A stretch of 64,000 bases of DNA from Iodidimonas sp. SYSU 1G8 (GTDB lineage: Bacteria; Pseudomonadota; Alphaproteobacteria; SMXS01): the NCBI RefSeq assembly GCF_039655775.1, contig NZ_JBBYXJ010000001.1, positions 2,007,501 through 2,071,500 on the forward strand. Reading direction: 5' to 3'. This document shows, piece after piece, positions 18,337-25,920 of the stretch. Within the stretch, counting starts at the first letter, position 1. The number at the start of each line of letters is the position of its first letter. The notes under the pieces are model-generated. The model made no database searches, was not told the origin of the DNA, and saw only the letters and a program-made list of their open reading frames with translations. The translations under genes and the position numbers were made by a program.

Positions 18337-18352
18337 TTGTGCGATGCACCAA
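18337..18352. promoter_or_regulatory. Shared TGC-dyad motif upstream of the porin-urt-ure operon
   Basis: Read on the minus strand the site is TTGGTGCATCGCACAA. The match with the site at 25586-25601 extends beyond the dyad: CGTATTG on one side and ACCGG-ATCGT on the other are shared with small gaps, about 40 bp in all. It lies 125 bp upstream of the porin start codon. Its preservation in front of two separate operons supports a regulatory role. Confidence 0.55.
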
Positions 18353-18382
18353 TACGCAGAATGACGTAGGCATCGGCACTCA

Positions 18383-18402
18383 GGATGCACTTTTGGATGC
18401 AC
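18383..18402. repeat. Direct repeat GGATGCAC in the urea promoter region
   Basis: GGATGCAC occurs at 18383-18390 and again at 18395-18402, a 12-bp period separated by TTTT. The core GATGCAC occurs a third time at 18343-18349 inside the shared dyad. The spacing suggests an array of half-sites for one regulator upstream of the porin gene. Confidence 0.4.
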
Positions 18403-18470
18403 GAGACGCTGCCGAAACGTGGGACGATGCGCCGGAATTCACTGGGCACCTTTAATTTTTACCTTTTAAA

Positions 18471-18500
18471 ATCAGATGATTACTTGTTGGTAATCAGATG
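18471..18500. repeat. Short direct and inverted repeats in an AT-rich patch
   Basis: ATCAGATG is repeated at 18471-18478 and 18493-18500 (22-bp period, two helical turns), and GATTAC/GTAATC form a 6-bp inverted repeat around TTGTTG. The patch is far richer in A and T than the surroundings. It could be an operator or an UP-type promoter element; function is unproven. Confidence 0.35.
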
Positions 18501-18620
18501 CCGCGGGCAGGCGGGATCGTTGCTTTCGCAACCACTTCCGCTTCCCGACCTGCGTTTCTGACAGGGCGCCATGCGTTGCGCGGGGGACACGGCGGGCTGT
18601 GTCTTTTGCGCCGCACACAC

Positions 18621-18652
18621 CAAAAATCACCGCGCCGGTCGGGCGCGGTGAT
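18621..18652 (-). terminator. Rho-independent terminator of the amide operon
   Basis: On the minus strand ATCACCGCGCC pairs with GGCGCGGTGAT (11-bp perfect stem, 5-base loop) followed directly by TTTTTG. It lies about 185 bp past the stop codon of the FmdB-like gene, closing the operon that begins at 25509. Confidence 0.8.
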
Positions 18653-18837
18653 CCCGTCGTTCTGGTGGAGAATAATCGGTCACGACGGGTCAGACGTGGC
18701 CCGTCGCCGCGGCAACGCCCCGCGACACCGGCCACGTCTTTCCCATCACGAGCGGCGGTCGTCGCCCACGCCGCCAACCGGTTCCGGACCGGGAGGTAAG
18801 GCCCGGAGTTGGTCCCTCGTGTAGCTCGCCGTCCAGC

Positions 18838-19188
18838 CTAGTGGGAAATCATCCACGGCCGGGCGGAAGGAAATGTCTTGCTGCCATCGGCGGTATAGAC
18901 GGCGCGGCTGGGCTTCTTGCTGCTGGAGCAGCAGGAACAGCCCGCCCCGTGTCCGCCGGAGCTGCGGGAGTCCTTGGTCGAGAAGTCGGGCGCGTGCGAC
19001 GCCTTCTCGTTGGTCGCATGCGCCTTGCGGGCGCCGGCGTCCATCATGGCCATCCGCGGAGCGGTCAGGATCACCCGGGGCGCGGTCGTGCCGCAGCCCG
19101 GGCAATCCGAGGGCTCGGCGCTTTCGGCCATGGGCCGGAAGCGCTCGAACGGTCCGCAATCGGGGCAGATATATCCATAAGTCGGCAT
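18838..19188 (-). CDS. fmdB: FmdB-type zinc-ribbon protein
   Basis: A 116-residue protein starting MPTYGYICPDCG, the classic FmdB/putative regulatory zinc ribbon: CPDC at residues 8-11 and CPGC about 20 residues later. The C-terminal half has a further cluster GCSCCSSS and is otherwise low complexity. FmdB in Methylophilus lies with formamidase and was proposed as a regulator; its biochemical role is unsettled. The ATG at 19188 lies 10 bp after the fmdA stop codon and has GAGGAG upstream. It is the last gene of the amide operon. Confidence 0.85.
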   Translation of the reverse strand: MPTYGYICPDCGPFERFRPMAESAEPSDCPGCGTTAPRVILTAPRMAMMDAGARKAHATNEKASHAPDFSTKDSRSSGGHGAGCSCCSSSKKPSRAVYTADGSKTFPSARPWMISH

Positions 19189-19198
19189 GAATGGCTCC

Positions 19199-20428
19199 TC
19201 AGAGGTCCGGCGCCAGCGGCACGTCGATGCCCTTGGTGTCGTAGATGGTCGGGCCATCGGCGCCCGGCTGGATCGAGAACTCGAAGATCTCGGTCGGCAG
19301 CCACAGGGTGGCGCAGGCATTGGGAATGTCCACGACGCCCGAGATGTGGCCCTGCACCGGCGCGGTGCCCAGGATCGCGTAGGCCTGGGCGCCCGAATAG
19401 CCGAACTTCTTCAGATATTCGATGGCGTTCAGACAGGCCTGGCGGTAGGCGATGTGCACGTCGAGATAATGCTGCTTGCCGCCTTCGTCGACCGAGATGC
19501 CCTCGAAGATCAGGTAGTCATTGTAGGTCGGCGTGATCGGGCTGGGCTTGAAGATCGGGTTCTTGATCCCGTATTTGGCCATGCCGCCCTTGATCAGGTT
19601 GACGCGCAGATGGATCCAGCCGGCCATCTCGATGGCGCCGCAGAAGGTAATCTCGCCGTCGCCCTGGCTGAAGTGCAGGTCGCCCATGGAGAGGCCGCCG
19701 CCATCCACATAGACCGGGAAGAACACCTTGGCACCGCGCGACAGATCCTTGATGTCGCAGTTGCCACCATGCTCGCGCGGCGGCACGGTGCGCGCGCCCT
19801 CGGCCGCGGCCGCCTTGGCCGCATCGCCGGTCATCCGGCCCATATGCGCCGTATCGGCGTAGGGCAGCGTGGCCAGCGCCGGGACCCGATCGGGTTCGGT
19901 GTTGTAGAGCGCGGCCTCGCGCGTGTTCCAGGTGTTCAGCATGTCCTTCGACGGCAGGCAGCCGATCAGGCCGGGATGCACCAGGCCGGCGAAATTGACC
20001 CCCGGAATATGCCGTGACTTGGTGAACATGCCCTGGATGTCCCAGATCGACTTCTGGGCCTCGGGGAAATGCTCGGTCAGGAAGCCGCCGCCATTCTTCT
20101 TCGAGAAGAAGCCGTTGAAGCCCCACAGGCTGTCCGAGAACGCGCCGATGTCGAGGAAATCGACCACCAGCAGATCGCCCGGCTCGGCGCCCTTGACGCC
20201 GATGGGACCGCTGAGGAAATGCACCTGCGACAGATCGACGTCGCGCACGTCCGAGGCGTCGTCATTGTTCTTGATCTGGCCGCCGGTCCAGTCGACGCAT
20301 TCCACGATGAAGTCGTCGCCGGGCTTCACCCACGCGACCATGGGGATGTCGGGATGCCAGCGATTGTGAATCATGTCGTTCTTGTAGGCGGAGTCGTTCA
20401 GATCGACCTTGATGAGCGTTTCAGTCAT
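19199..20428 (-). CDS. fmdA: Formamidase / acetamidase FmdA
   Basis: A 409-residue FmdA/AmdA-family amidase that hydrolyses formamide or other short-chain amides to ammonia and the acid. Diagnostic segments are HNRWHPDIPMVAWVKPGD, GPIGVKGAEPGDLL, the REHGGNCDIKDL motif and MGDLHFSQGDGEI. The length fits formamidases. It follows five genes of an Urt-type transporter, so that transporter probably imports short amides or urea. The start at 20428 has a purine-rich site upstream (AAGGAGCC). Confidence 0.95.
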   Translation of the reverse strand: MTETLIKVDLNDSAYKNDMIHNRWHPDIPMVAWVKPGDDFIVECVDWTGGQIKNNDDASDVRDVDLSQVHFLSGPIGVKGAEPGDLLVVDFLDIGAFSDSLWGFNGFFSKKNGGGFLTEHFPEAQKSIWDIQGMFTKSRHIPGVNFAGLVHPGLIGCLPSKDMLNTWNTREAALYNTEPDRVPALATLPYADTAHMGRMTGDAAKAAAAEGARTVPPREHGGNCDIKDLSRGAKVFFPVYVDGGGLSMGDLHFSQGDGEITFCGAIEMAGWIHLRVNLIKGGMAKYGIKNPIFKPSPITPTYNDYLIFEGISVDEGGKQHYLDVHIAYRQACLNAIEYLKKFGYSGAQAYAILGTAPVQGHISGVVDIPNACATLWLPTEIFEFSIQPGADGPTIYDTKGIDVPLAPDL

Positions 20429-20476
20429 GTATGGCTCCTTGCGTGATGCGTCTTGGCGATGTGGTTTCTTGATGGA

Positions 20477-21166
20477 TCAGACGGACAGGAAGCTGGCGAC
20501 CTTGGCTTCGTCGACTTCGCTGCGCAGGTTCTCGTGCACGATCTCGCCGTTCTCCATGACCAGCACCCGGTCGGCGATATCGAGCGCGAAGCTCAGCACC
20601 TGTTCGGAGACGATGATGGACAGGCCGCGTTCGTCCCGGATGCGTTTCAGCGTCCGGCCCATTTCCCGGATGATGGAGGGCTGGATGCCTTCGGTGGGCT
20701 CGTCGAGGAGCAGCACCTTGGGCTTGGACGCCAGCGCCCGCGCGATCGCCAGCTGCTGTTGTTGGCCGCCCGACAAATTGCCGCCGCGCCGCTTGCGCAT
20801 TTCAAGCAGCACCGGGAACATCTCGTAGATATCGCCCGGCACATGGCGCTCGCCGGTGACCGTCAGGCCCACCTCCACGTTCTCCTGCACCGTCATGGTC
20901 GAAAAGATCATGCGGCCCTGCGGCACATAGGCGATGCCGCTCGCCACCCGCTGGTGGCTCTTCATGGCGGTGATGTTCTTGTCCTCGATGCTGACCGTGC
21001 CGCTCTTGGTGGGAACGATGCCCATCAGCGACTTCATGAGCGTGGTCTTGCCCATGCCGTTGCGGCCCATGATGGCGACGATCTCGTTGGGCTGGACGGC
21101 GAAGTCGAGTCCGTGGAGCACCTCGCTCTCGCCATAGGCCACATGCAGTCCGGATACGTTGAGCAT
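20477..21166 (-). CDS. Amide/urea ABC transporter ATPase, second UrtE-type
   Basis: A 229-residue LivF/UrtE-type ATPase with Walker A GRNGMGKTT, signature NLSGGQQQQLAIARAL and Walker B LLLDEPTEGIQ. It is clearly homologous to UrtE at 11282-11977 but distinct in sequence. It is the last transporter gene before fmdA (48 bp gap) and lies 10 bp after the UrtD-type ATPase. Its partners are the two permeases at 21944-24112. Confidence 0.92.
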   Translation of the reverse strand: MLNVSGLHVAYGESEVLHGLDFAVQPNEIVAIMGRNGMGKTTLMKSLMGIVPTKSGTVSIEDKNITAMKSHQRVASGIAYVPQGRMIFSTMTVQENVEVGLTVTGERHVPGDIYEMFPVLLEMRKRRGGNLSGGQQQQLAIARALASKPKVLLLDEPTEGIQPSIIREMGRTLKRIRDERGLSIIVSEQVLSFALDIADRVLVMENGEIVHENLRSEVDEAKVASFLSV

Positions 21167-21176
21167 TGTGGTTCTC

Positions 21177-21932
21177 CTAGTGGCCCAGATAGACGTCGAT
21201 GACGTTCGGATCGGCCTGGACCTTGTCCATGGTCCCCTGGGACAGAATCTTTCCCTGGTGCAGCACGATCACCTTGTCGGCGATGTCCTCGACGAACTTC
21301 ATGTCGTGTTCGATGACGATCACCGACCGGTCCTTGATGATCCGGTTGAGCAGCTCGGCGGTCTTCTTGCGCTCGCTGACGCTCATGCCGGCGACCGGCT
21401 CGTCCAGCATCAGCAGCTCCGGGTCCTGGATCAGCAGCATGCCGATCTCCAGCCACTGCTTCTGGCCGTGGCTGAGATAGGCGGCCTTCAGGTCCAGCAG
21501 ATCCTCGAGGAAGATGGTCTCGGCGATCTCCTGCACCCGCTGGATCACCTGCTTGTCCCGCTTGAAGGCCAGCGCGCCCCAGACCGACCGGCCGCGCGGG
21601 AACGAGATTTCCAGGTTCTCGAACACCGAAAGATCCTCGTAGATGGACGGTGTCTGGAACTTGCGCCCGACACCGGCGTGCACAATCCGGTCCTCGCGCA
21701 TGGTGGTCAGTTCCTTGCCGCGGAACTTGATCGATCCGGACGTGGCCTTGGTCCGTCCGCAGATCAGGTCGAGCACGGTGGTCTTGCCCGCGCCGTTCGG
21801 GCCGATGATGACGCGGATTTCGTTCTCGTCGATGTAGAAGGACAGGTCGTCGACCGCCTTGAACCCGTCGAAGGATACGGTCAGACCCTCGACCGCGAGC
21901 AGGAAGTCCTGTTGGGTGGCTGTGGCGTTCAT
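21177..21932 (-). CDS. Amide/urea ABC transporter ATPase, second UrtD-type
   Basis: A 251-residue LivG/UrtD-type ATPase with Walker A GPNGAGKTT, signature YLSHGQKQWLEIGMLL, Walker B LLMLDEPVAGM and H-loop VIEHDMKFV. The SHGQKQ signature is shared with the urtD product at 11980-12759, showing the two operons descend from the same transporter type. It lies 11 bp after the UrtC-type permease. Confidence 0.92.
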   Translation of the reverse strand: MNATATQQDFLLAVEGLTVSFDGFKAVDDLSFYIDENEIRVIIGPNGAGKTTVLDLICGRTKATSGSIKFRGKELTTMREDRIVHAGVGRKFQTPSIYEDLSVFENLEISFPRGRSVWGALAFKRDKQVIQRVQEIAETIFLEDLLDLKAAYLSHGQKQWLEIGMLLIQDPELLMLDEPVAGMSVSERKKTAELLNRIIKDRSVIVIEHDMKFVEDIADKVIVLHQGKILSQGTMDKVQADPNVIDVYLGH

Positions 21933-21943
21933 GGCGCTTCTCC

Positions 21944-23173
21944 TTACGACGCGGGCTTGCCGACGAGGCCGTTGCCCAACAGCAGCCGGTCATCACCGGA
22001 GGCCGGGGTGGCGGCGGTCGTCGGCGCGGCCGGCGGCGGACTGGTCGTCTCGGATACGTCGGGCTTGGCCGGGACCTTGGCCTTCCGCTTGTTGAGCTTG
22101 TTCACCAGGCTGTCGTAGATGCCGGCCAGACCGTTCGGGAAGGCAAGAACGACCGCGATGAACAGGCCGCCCATGGCGAGCAGCCAGAGTTCCGGGAAGC
22201 TCTCGGACAGCGACGTCTTCGCCCAGTTCACCAGCAGGGCGCCGTAGACCGCCCCGTACAGGGACAGACGTCCGCCGACGGCACAGAAGATCACCATCTC
22301 GATCGAGGGCACGATGCCGACGAAGGACGGCGACATGAAGCCGACCTGCAGGGTGAACATGGCGCCGCCGATGGCGCACAGGGCCGCGGCGAAGCAGAAG
22401 ATGAAGATCTTGAAGTTGGCCACGTCGTAGCCGGAGAAGCGGACCCGATCTTCCTTGTCGCGCATGGCGACCAGCAGGCGACCGACCTTGGACTTGCGCA
22501 CGAACTGGCAGGCGACGAGCGCCGCCAGCAACAGGCCGGCATTGACGAAGTAGAGAATGGTCTTGGCGCTGTCGGTGCGGATGTCCCAGCCCAGCAGGGT
22601 CCGCAGGTCGGTCATGCCGTTGACGCCGCCGGTGTAGCCCTGCTGACCGATGATGAGCACGGTCAGGATGGCCGCGAAGGCCTGGGTGATGATGGCGAAA
22701 TACACGCCACCGACGCGGCGTTTGAACATGGCGGCGCCGATGATGTAGGCGAAGACGGTCGGGACGACGATGATGAGCAGCAGGGTCAGCGGGAACGAGT
22801 GGAAGGGTTCCCAGAAGCCGGGCAGCTCGGTGAGCTGATTCCAGTCCATGAAGTCGGGAATGCCGGGCGTGGACTGGATCGCGGTGTTCTCGGGGGTCGA
22901 CGCCTCGAGCTTGAGGAACATGGCCATGCAGTAGCCGCCCAGGCCGAAGAACACGCCCTGGCCCAGGCTGAGAATGCCGCCATAGCCCCAGCAGAGCACC
23001 AGGCCGATCGCCACGAAGGCATAGGTCAGGTACTTGCCGACAAGGTTGAGCCGGAAACCGTCCAGCAGCGCCGGAAAGACGAGGAGGATGAGCGCGGCCA
23101 GGATGATGAACGAGATCAGTTCCTTGCGGTCGAACAGCGCGAAACGGGACTTGATGGTCGTGACGCTTTTCAT
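21944..23173 (-). CDS. Amide/urea ABC transporter permease, second UrtC-type
   Basis: A 409-residue LivM/UrtC-type membrane permease with about ten helices. GYGGILSLGQGVFFGLGGYCM replaces the GHG of classical UrtC by GQG, and the coupling helix (KSKVGRLLVAMRDKEDRVRF) is well conserved. The last 60 residues form a Pro/Ala/Thr-rich cytoplasmic tail of low complexity. It lies 12 bp after the UrtB-type gene. Confidence 0.92.
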   Translation of the reverse strand: MKSVTTIKSRFALFDRKELISFIILAALILLVFPALLDGFRLNLVGKYLTYAFVAIGLVLCWGYGGILSLGQGVFFGLGGYCMAMFLKLEASTPENTAIQSTPGIPDFMDWNQLTELPGFWEPFHSFPLTLLLIIVVPTVFAYIIGAAMFKRRVGGVYFAIITQAFAAILTVLIIGQQGYTGGVNGMTDLRTLLGWDIRTDSAKTILYFVNAGLLLAALVACQFVRKSKVGRLLVAMRDKEDRVRFSGYDVANFKIFIFCFAAALCAIGGAMFTLQVGFMSPSFVGIVPSIEMVIFCAVGGRLSLYGAVYGALLVNWAKTSLSESFPELWLLAMGGLFIAVVLAFPNGLAGIYDSLVNKLNKRKAKVPAKPDVSETTSPPPAAPTTAATPASGDDRLLLGNGLVGKPAS

Positions 23174-23185
23174 GGATTTGCTCCC

Positions 23186-24112
23186 CTACTTGCGGACTTT
23201 GAGGGAGAACAGGCCTTGCGGGCGCAGCATCAGGATGCCGACGACCGTCAGGAGCGTGAACACCTTGGCCATGGAGCCGGACATGAAGAACTCCAGCGTC
23301 GACTGCGCCTGGCTGATGGTGAAGGCCGAGGCGATGGTGCCGAGCAGGCTGGCCGCGCCGCCGAACACCACGACGAGGAAGGTATCGACGATGTAGAGCT
23401 GGCCCGCCGTCGGCCCGGTGGAGCCGATCATGGTGAAGGCGCTGCCGGCGACGCCGGCGATGCCGCAGCCGATACCGAAGGTCAGCCGGTCGGTCCATTC
23501 GGTGTTGATGCCGACGGCGCCCGCCATGACGCGGTTCTGCATCACGGCGCGGACCTGCTTGCCCCAGGACGAGCGGTACATCATCAGGTAGACGGCGAAC
23601 GTGATCAGCAGGGTCAGGGTCATGACGAAGACGCCGTTGATCGGGACCTCGATGCTCTCGGTCAGGTTGAACGAGCCCATCAGGTACTCGGGCAGGGTCA
23701 CGCCGACCTCGCGCGCGCCGAAGGTGGAGCGATAGACCTGCTGCAGGATGAGGCTGAGGCCCCAGGTGGCCAGAAGCGTATCGAGGGGGCGCTTGTAGAG
23801 GTGTCGTATCATCGACCACTCGACCAGCATGCCCAGTCCTCCCGACACGATGAAGGCGAGGATCATGGCCACGAAAAAGTAAACCCCGAACAGGGCGGGG
23901 GCGTAGTTCTCCACGACGTGGGAACAGAGGTAGGTGACATAGGCGCCCAGGATCATGAACTCGCCATGGGCCATGTTGATGACGCCCATCTGGCCGAAGA
24001 TGATCGCGAGGCCGAGGGCCATCAGCACGAAGACCGAGAACAGGATCAGGCCGGCGAAGCCCTGCATGGCGAAGATGGAACCGAGTTCGCCCGCCGTATA
24101 GCCGTCAAACAT
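23186..24112 (-). CDS. Amide/urea ABC transporter permease, second UrtB-type (short form)
   Basis: A 308-residue LivH/UrtB-type permease with MGVINMAHGEFMILGAYVTY, TLLATWGLSLILQQVYR and QNRVMAGAVGINTEW. It lacks both the signal peptide and the roughly 210-residue extracytoplasmic N-terminal domain of UrtB at 13936-15549, which separates this system from canonical UrtB. It starts 146 bp after the binding-protein gene, a gap containing a strong stem-loop. Confidence 0.92.
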   Translation of the reverse strand: MFDGYTAGELGSIFAMQGFAGLILFSVFVLMALGLAIIFGQMGVINMAHGEFMILGAYVTYLCSHVVENYAPALFGVYFFVAMILAFIVSGGLGMLVEWSMIRHLYKRPLDTLLATWGLSLILQQVYRSTFGAREVGVTLPEYLMGSFNLTESIEVPINGVFVMTLTLLITFAVYLMMYRSSWGKQVRAVMQNRVMAGAVGINTEWTDRLTFGIGCGIAGVAGSAFTMIGSTGPTAGQLYIVDTFLVVVFGGAASLLGTIASAFTISQAQSTLEFFMSGSMAKVFTLLTVVGILMLRPQGLFSLKVRK

Positions 24113-24210
24113 CGAGGAGTCCTCCGAGGGGGAAGCACGCCGCGCGGAAAGGCGCGGTAGTCAGGGGAAAGCGGGTTGGCTGCAGCATGGGTCGGTAACC
24201 TTCGGGCCAG

Positions 24211-24240
24211 CTGCCGGGACTTCGTGGGAAGTCCCGGCAG
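24211..24240 (-). terminator. Stem-loop between the second binding-protein gene and its permease gene
   Basis: CTGCCGGGACTTC (24211-24223) pairs perfectly over 13 bp with GAAGTCCCGGCAG (24228-24240) around the loop GTGG, starting about 18 bp after the stop codon of the binding-protein gene. No T-run follows on the minus strand, so partial attenuation or mRNA protection is more likely than full termination. The position mirrors the stem-loop at 15656-15688 in the urea operon. Confidence 0.65.
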
Positions 24241-24258
24241 GGCGGCCCTAGCTAGCGA

Positions 24259-25509
24259 TTATTGGTAACCCTTGGGGAACGGATCGGGCTCGACCAGATC
24301 CTTGGTCTCGTAGACAACCTTGTACTGACCATCGAGCTGGGCATGGCCGACGCGGGTCTTGGACCACAGGTGGTGATTCTCGTGGACCTTCACGTAGCCT
24401 TCCGGCGCGGTCTTGATCTCGATGCCCGGCAGCGTCTTCTTGGTCGCGTCCACATCGAAGCTGCCGGCCTTCTCGACGGCGGCTTTCCAGATCCACGGGC
24501 CCAGATAGGCGGCCTGGGTGACGTCGCCGATGACGATGTCCTTGCCCCACATATCCTTGAAGGCCTTCACGAACGCCTTGTTGTTCGGGTTGTCCAGGCT
24601 CTGGAAGTACTTCATGACCGCATAGGCGCCGACGATGTTCTCGCCGCCGATGCCCTGGATTTCATCCTCGGTGACCGAGATGGTGAGGACAATCGGCTTT
24701 TCCTTGGTCATGTCGATGCCGGCCGCCTTCAGCTGCTTGTAGAAGGCCACGTTGGAGCCGCCGACGACGATCGCGTAGATCACGTCCGGCTTCTTCAGCT
24801 TCATCTTGTTGATGACCGAGTTGAACTGGGTGTGGCCCAGCGGATAGTAATCCTCGCCCACCACCTTCAGGCCCAGCTTCTCGATGTGCTTGCGGGCGAT
24901 CTTGTTGGAGGTGCGCGGCCAGATGTAATCGGACCCAAGCAGGTAGAAGGTCTTGGCGCCCTTGGTCTTCACCACCCAGTCGATACCGGCGATGATCTGC
25001 TGGGTCGCTTCCTGGCCGGTGTAGATGACGTTGGGCGACTGCTCCAGGCCTTCATAGAAGGTCGGGTAGTAGAGCATGCCGTTATACTGCTCGAACACCG
25101 GCAGCACGGCCTTGCGCGAGGCCGACGTCCAGCAGCCGAACACAGCGGCCACCTTGTCGTTGACCAGCAACTTCTTGGCTTTTTCGGCGAAGGTCGGCCA
25201 GTCGGACGCGCCGTCTTCCTGGATGAACTCGATCTTGCGGCCCAGCACGCCGCCCATGTCGTTGATCTGCTTGATGGCCAGCTTCTCGGCCTGCACCGAA
25301 CCGGTTTCCGAAATGGCCATGGTACCGGTGACGGAATGCAGAATGCCGACCTTCACCGTCTTGTCGGTGACGGCCAGGCCGGTCGTGTTCGCCTTGTCGG
25401 CGGCGTTCGCCGCCAGCGGCGCCAGCGCGACGGCGGCGAACAGCGCCGCTTTCGCGGTCTTGCGCAGCGCGGCGCCGAGACCTGAGGGACCTGCTCTTTC
25501 GACTGTCAT
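24259..25509 (-). CDS. Amide/urea ABC transporter substrate-binding protein
   Basis: A 416-residue periplasmic binding protein of the UrtA/FmdD class. It has a signal peptide ending near NAADK, VGILHSVTGTMAISETG, FGCWTSASRKAVLPVFEQYNGML, and GSDYIWPRTSNKI. It is a clear paralogue of UrtA at 15723-17051. Its operon contains formamidase rather than urease, so short-chain amides are the most likely ligand; urea cannot be excluded. The start at 25509 has GAGAGG upstream. First gene of its operon, about 76 bp downstream of a shared dyad motif. Confidence 0.92.
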   Translation of the reverse strand: MTVERAGPSGLGAALRKTAKAALFAAVALAPLAANAADKANTTGLAVTDKTVKVGILHSVTGTMAISETGSVQAEKLAIKQINDMGGVLGRKIEFIQEDGASDWPTFAEKAKKLLVNDKVAAVFGCWTSASRKAVLPVFEQYNGMLYYPTFYEGLEQSPNVIYTGQEATQQIIAGIDWVVKTKGAKTFYLLGSDYIWPRTSNKIARKHIEKLGLKVVGEDYYPLGHTQFNSVINKMKLKKPDVIYAIVVGGSNVAFYKQLKAAGIDMTKEKPIVLTISVTEDEIQGIGGENIVGAYAVMKYFQSLDNPNNKAFVKAFKDMWGKDIVIGDVTQAAYLGPWIWKAAVEKAGSFDVDATKKTLPGIEIKTAPEGYVKVHENHHLWSKTRVGHAQLDGQYKVVYETKDLVEPDPFPKGYQ

Positions 25510-25585
25510 GATGCCTCTCTTGTGATTCGTTGGTTTTGGTTGGAAGCCGGGAACGGCCAGGACACGCCATGACGATCCCGGTTTT

Positions 25586-25601
25586 TTGTGCGACGCAGCA
25601 A
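25586..25601. promoter_or_regulatory. Shared TGC-dyad motif upstream of the amide transporter operon
   Basis: TTGTGCGACGCAGCAA on the plus strand (TTGCTGCGTCGCACAA on the minus strand), 77 bp upstream of the binding-protein start codon. The core TGCGTCGCA is a perfect odd-centred palindrome. It aligns with the site at 18337-18352 over about 40 bp including flanks. Confidence 0.55.
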
Positions 25602-25860
25602 TACGTCGATATGCGTATGGCGGTACGCGGATCGGCTGGGTAGGGTCGCGCCTGCAGGAGATCCCGAGAGGCCCGGATATCCTGCAATTATCGATATTTG
25701 GGCGCTTGATTGAGGAATAGCAGCGGCTTAGGCATCACCAGCACATGTGAGGCATGAAAAAAGTCCGTACCGAAGCGCGCCACCCGGAAGCGCCGTCAGT
25801 TGGTTGTAACCTGACGGTAATGCATTTTTGCCGCTTGGCTTTGGCTGGGAATTCCGGTCA

Positions 25861-25876
25861 ATTTTGCATTGCACAA
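25861..25876. promoter_or_regulatory. Shared TGC-dyad motif upstream of the permease-kinase gene
   Basis: ATTTTGCATTGCACAA matches 10 of the 12 fixed positions of TTGNTGCRYYGCACAA and lies 45 bp upstream of the sensor kinase start codon. Its presence would place the two-component system under the same control as the transporters, or make it autoregulated. Confidence 0.4.
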
Positions 25877-25920
25877 GACCTTCGCGCAGCAAGGCACTTC
25901 CCGGGAGCGAGACCGAAGGC

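Larger units (their letters stand above)
18213..18837. other. Gene-free regulatory stretch between the urea and amide operons
   Basis: This 625-bp stretch contains no convincing gene. The half next to the porin holds the probable promoter region of the urea operon: the shared dyad at 18337, two adjacent GGATGCAC repeats, and an AT-rich segment at about 18450-18500 that is clearly below the local GC content. The half next to the fmdB-like gene holds the terminator at 18621-18652. Nothing else is recognised in 18501-18620. Confidence 0.6.
25510..25920. other. Divergent regulatory region between amide operon and sensor kinase
   Basis: This 411-bp gene-free region separates two divergent operons. 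It contains one copy of the shared dyad facing each operon (25586-25601 and 25861-25876). No open frame in it has a ribosome site or family resemblance. Confidence 0.6.

Noticed and set aside
18472-18777. Possible small minus-strand gene in the intergenic stretch
   Set aside because: It runs through the terminator hairpin at 18621-18652, has no ribosome site and has shuffled composition.
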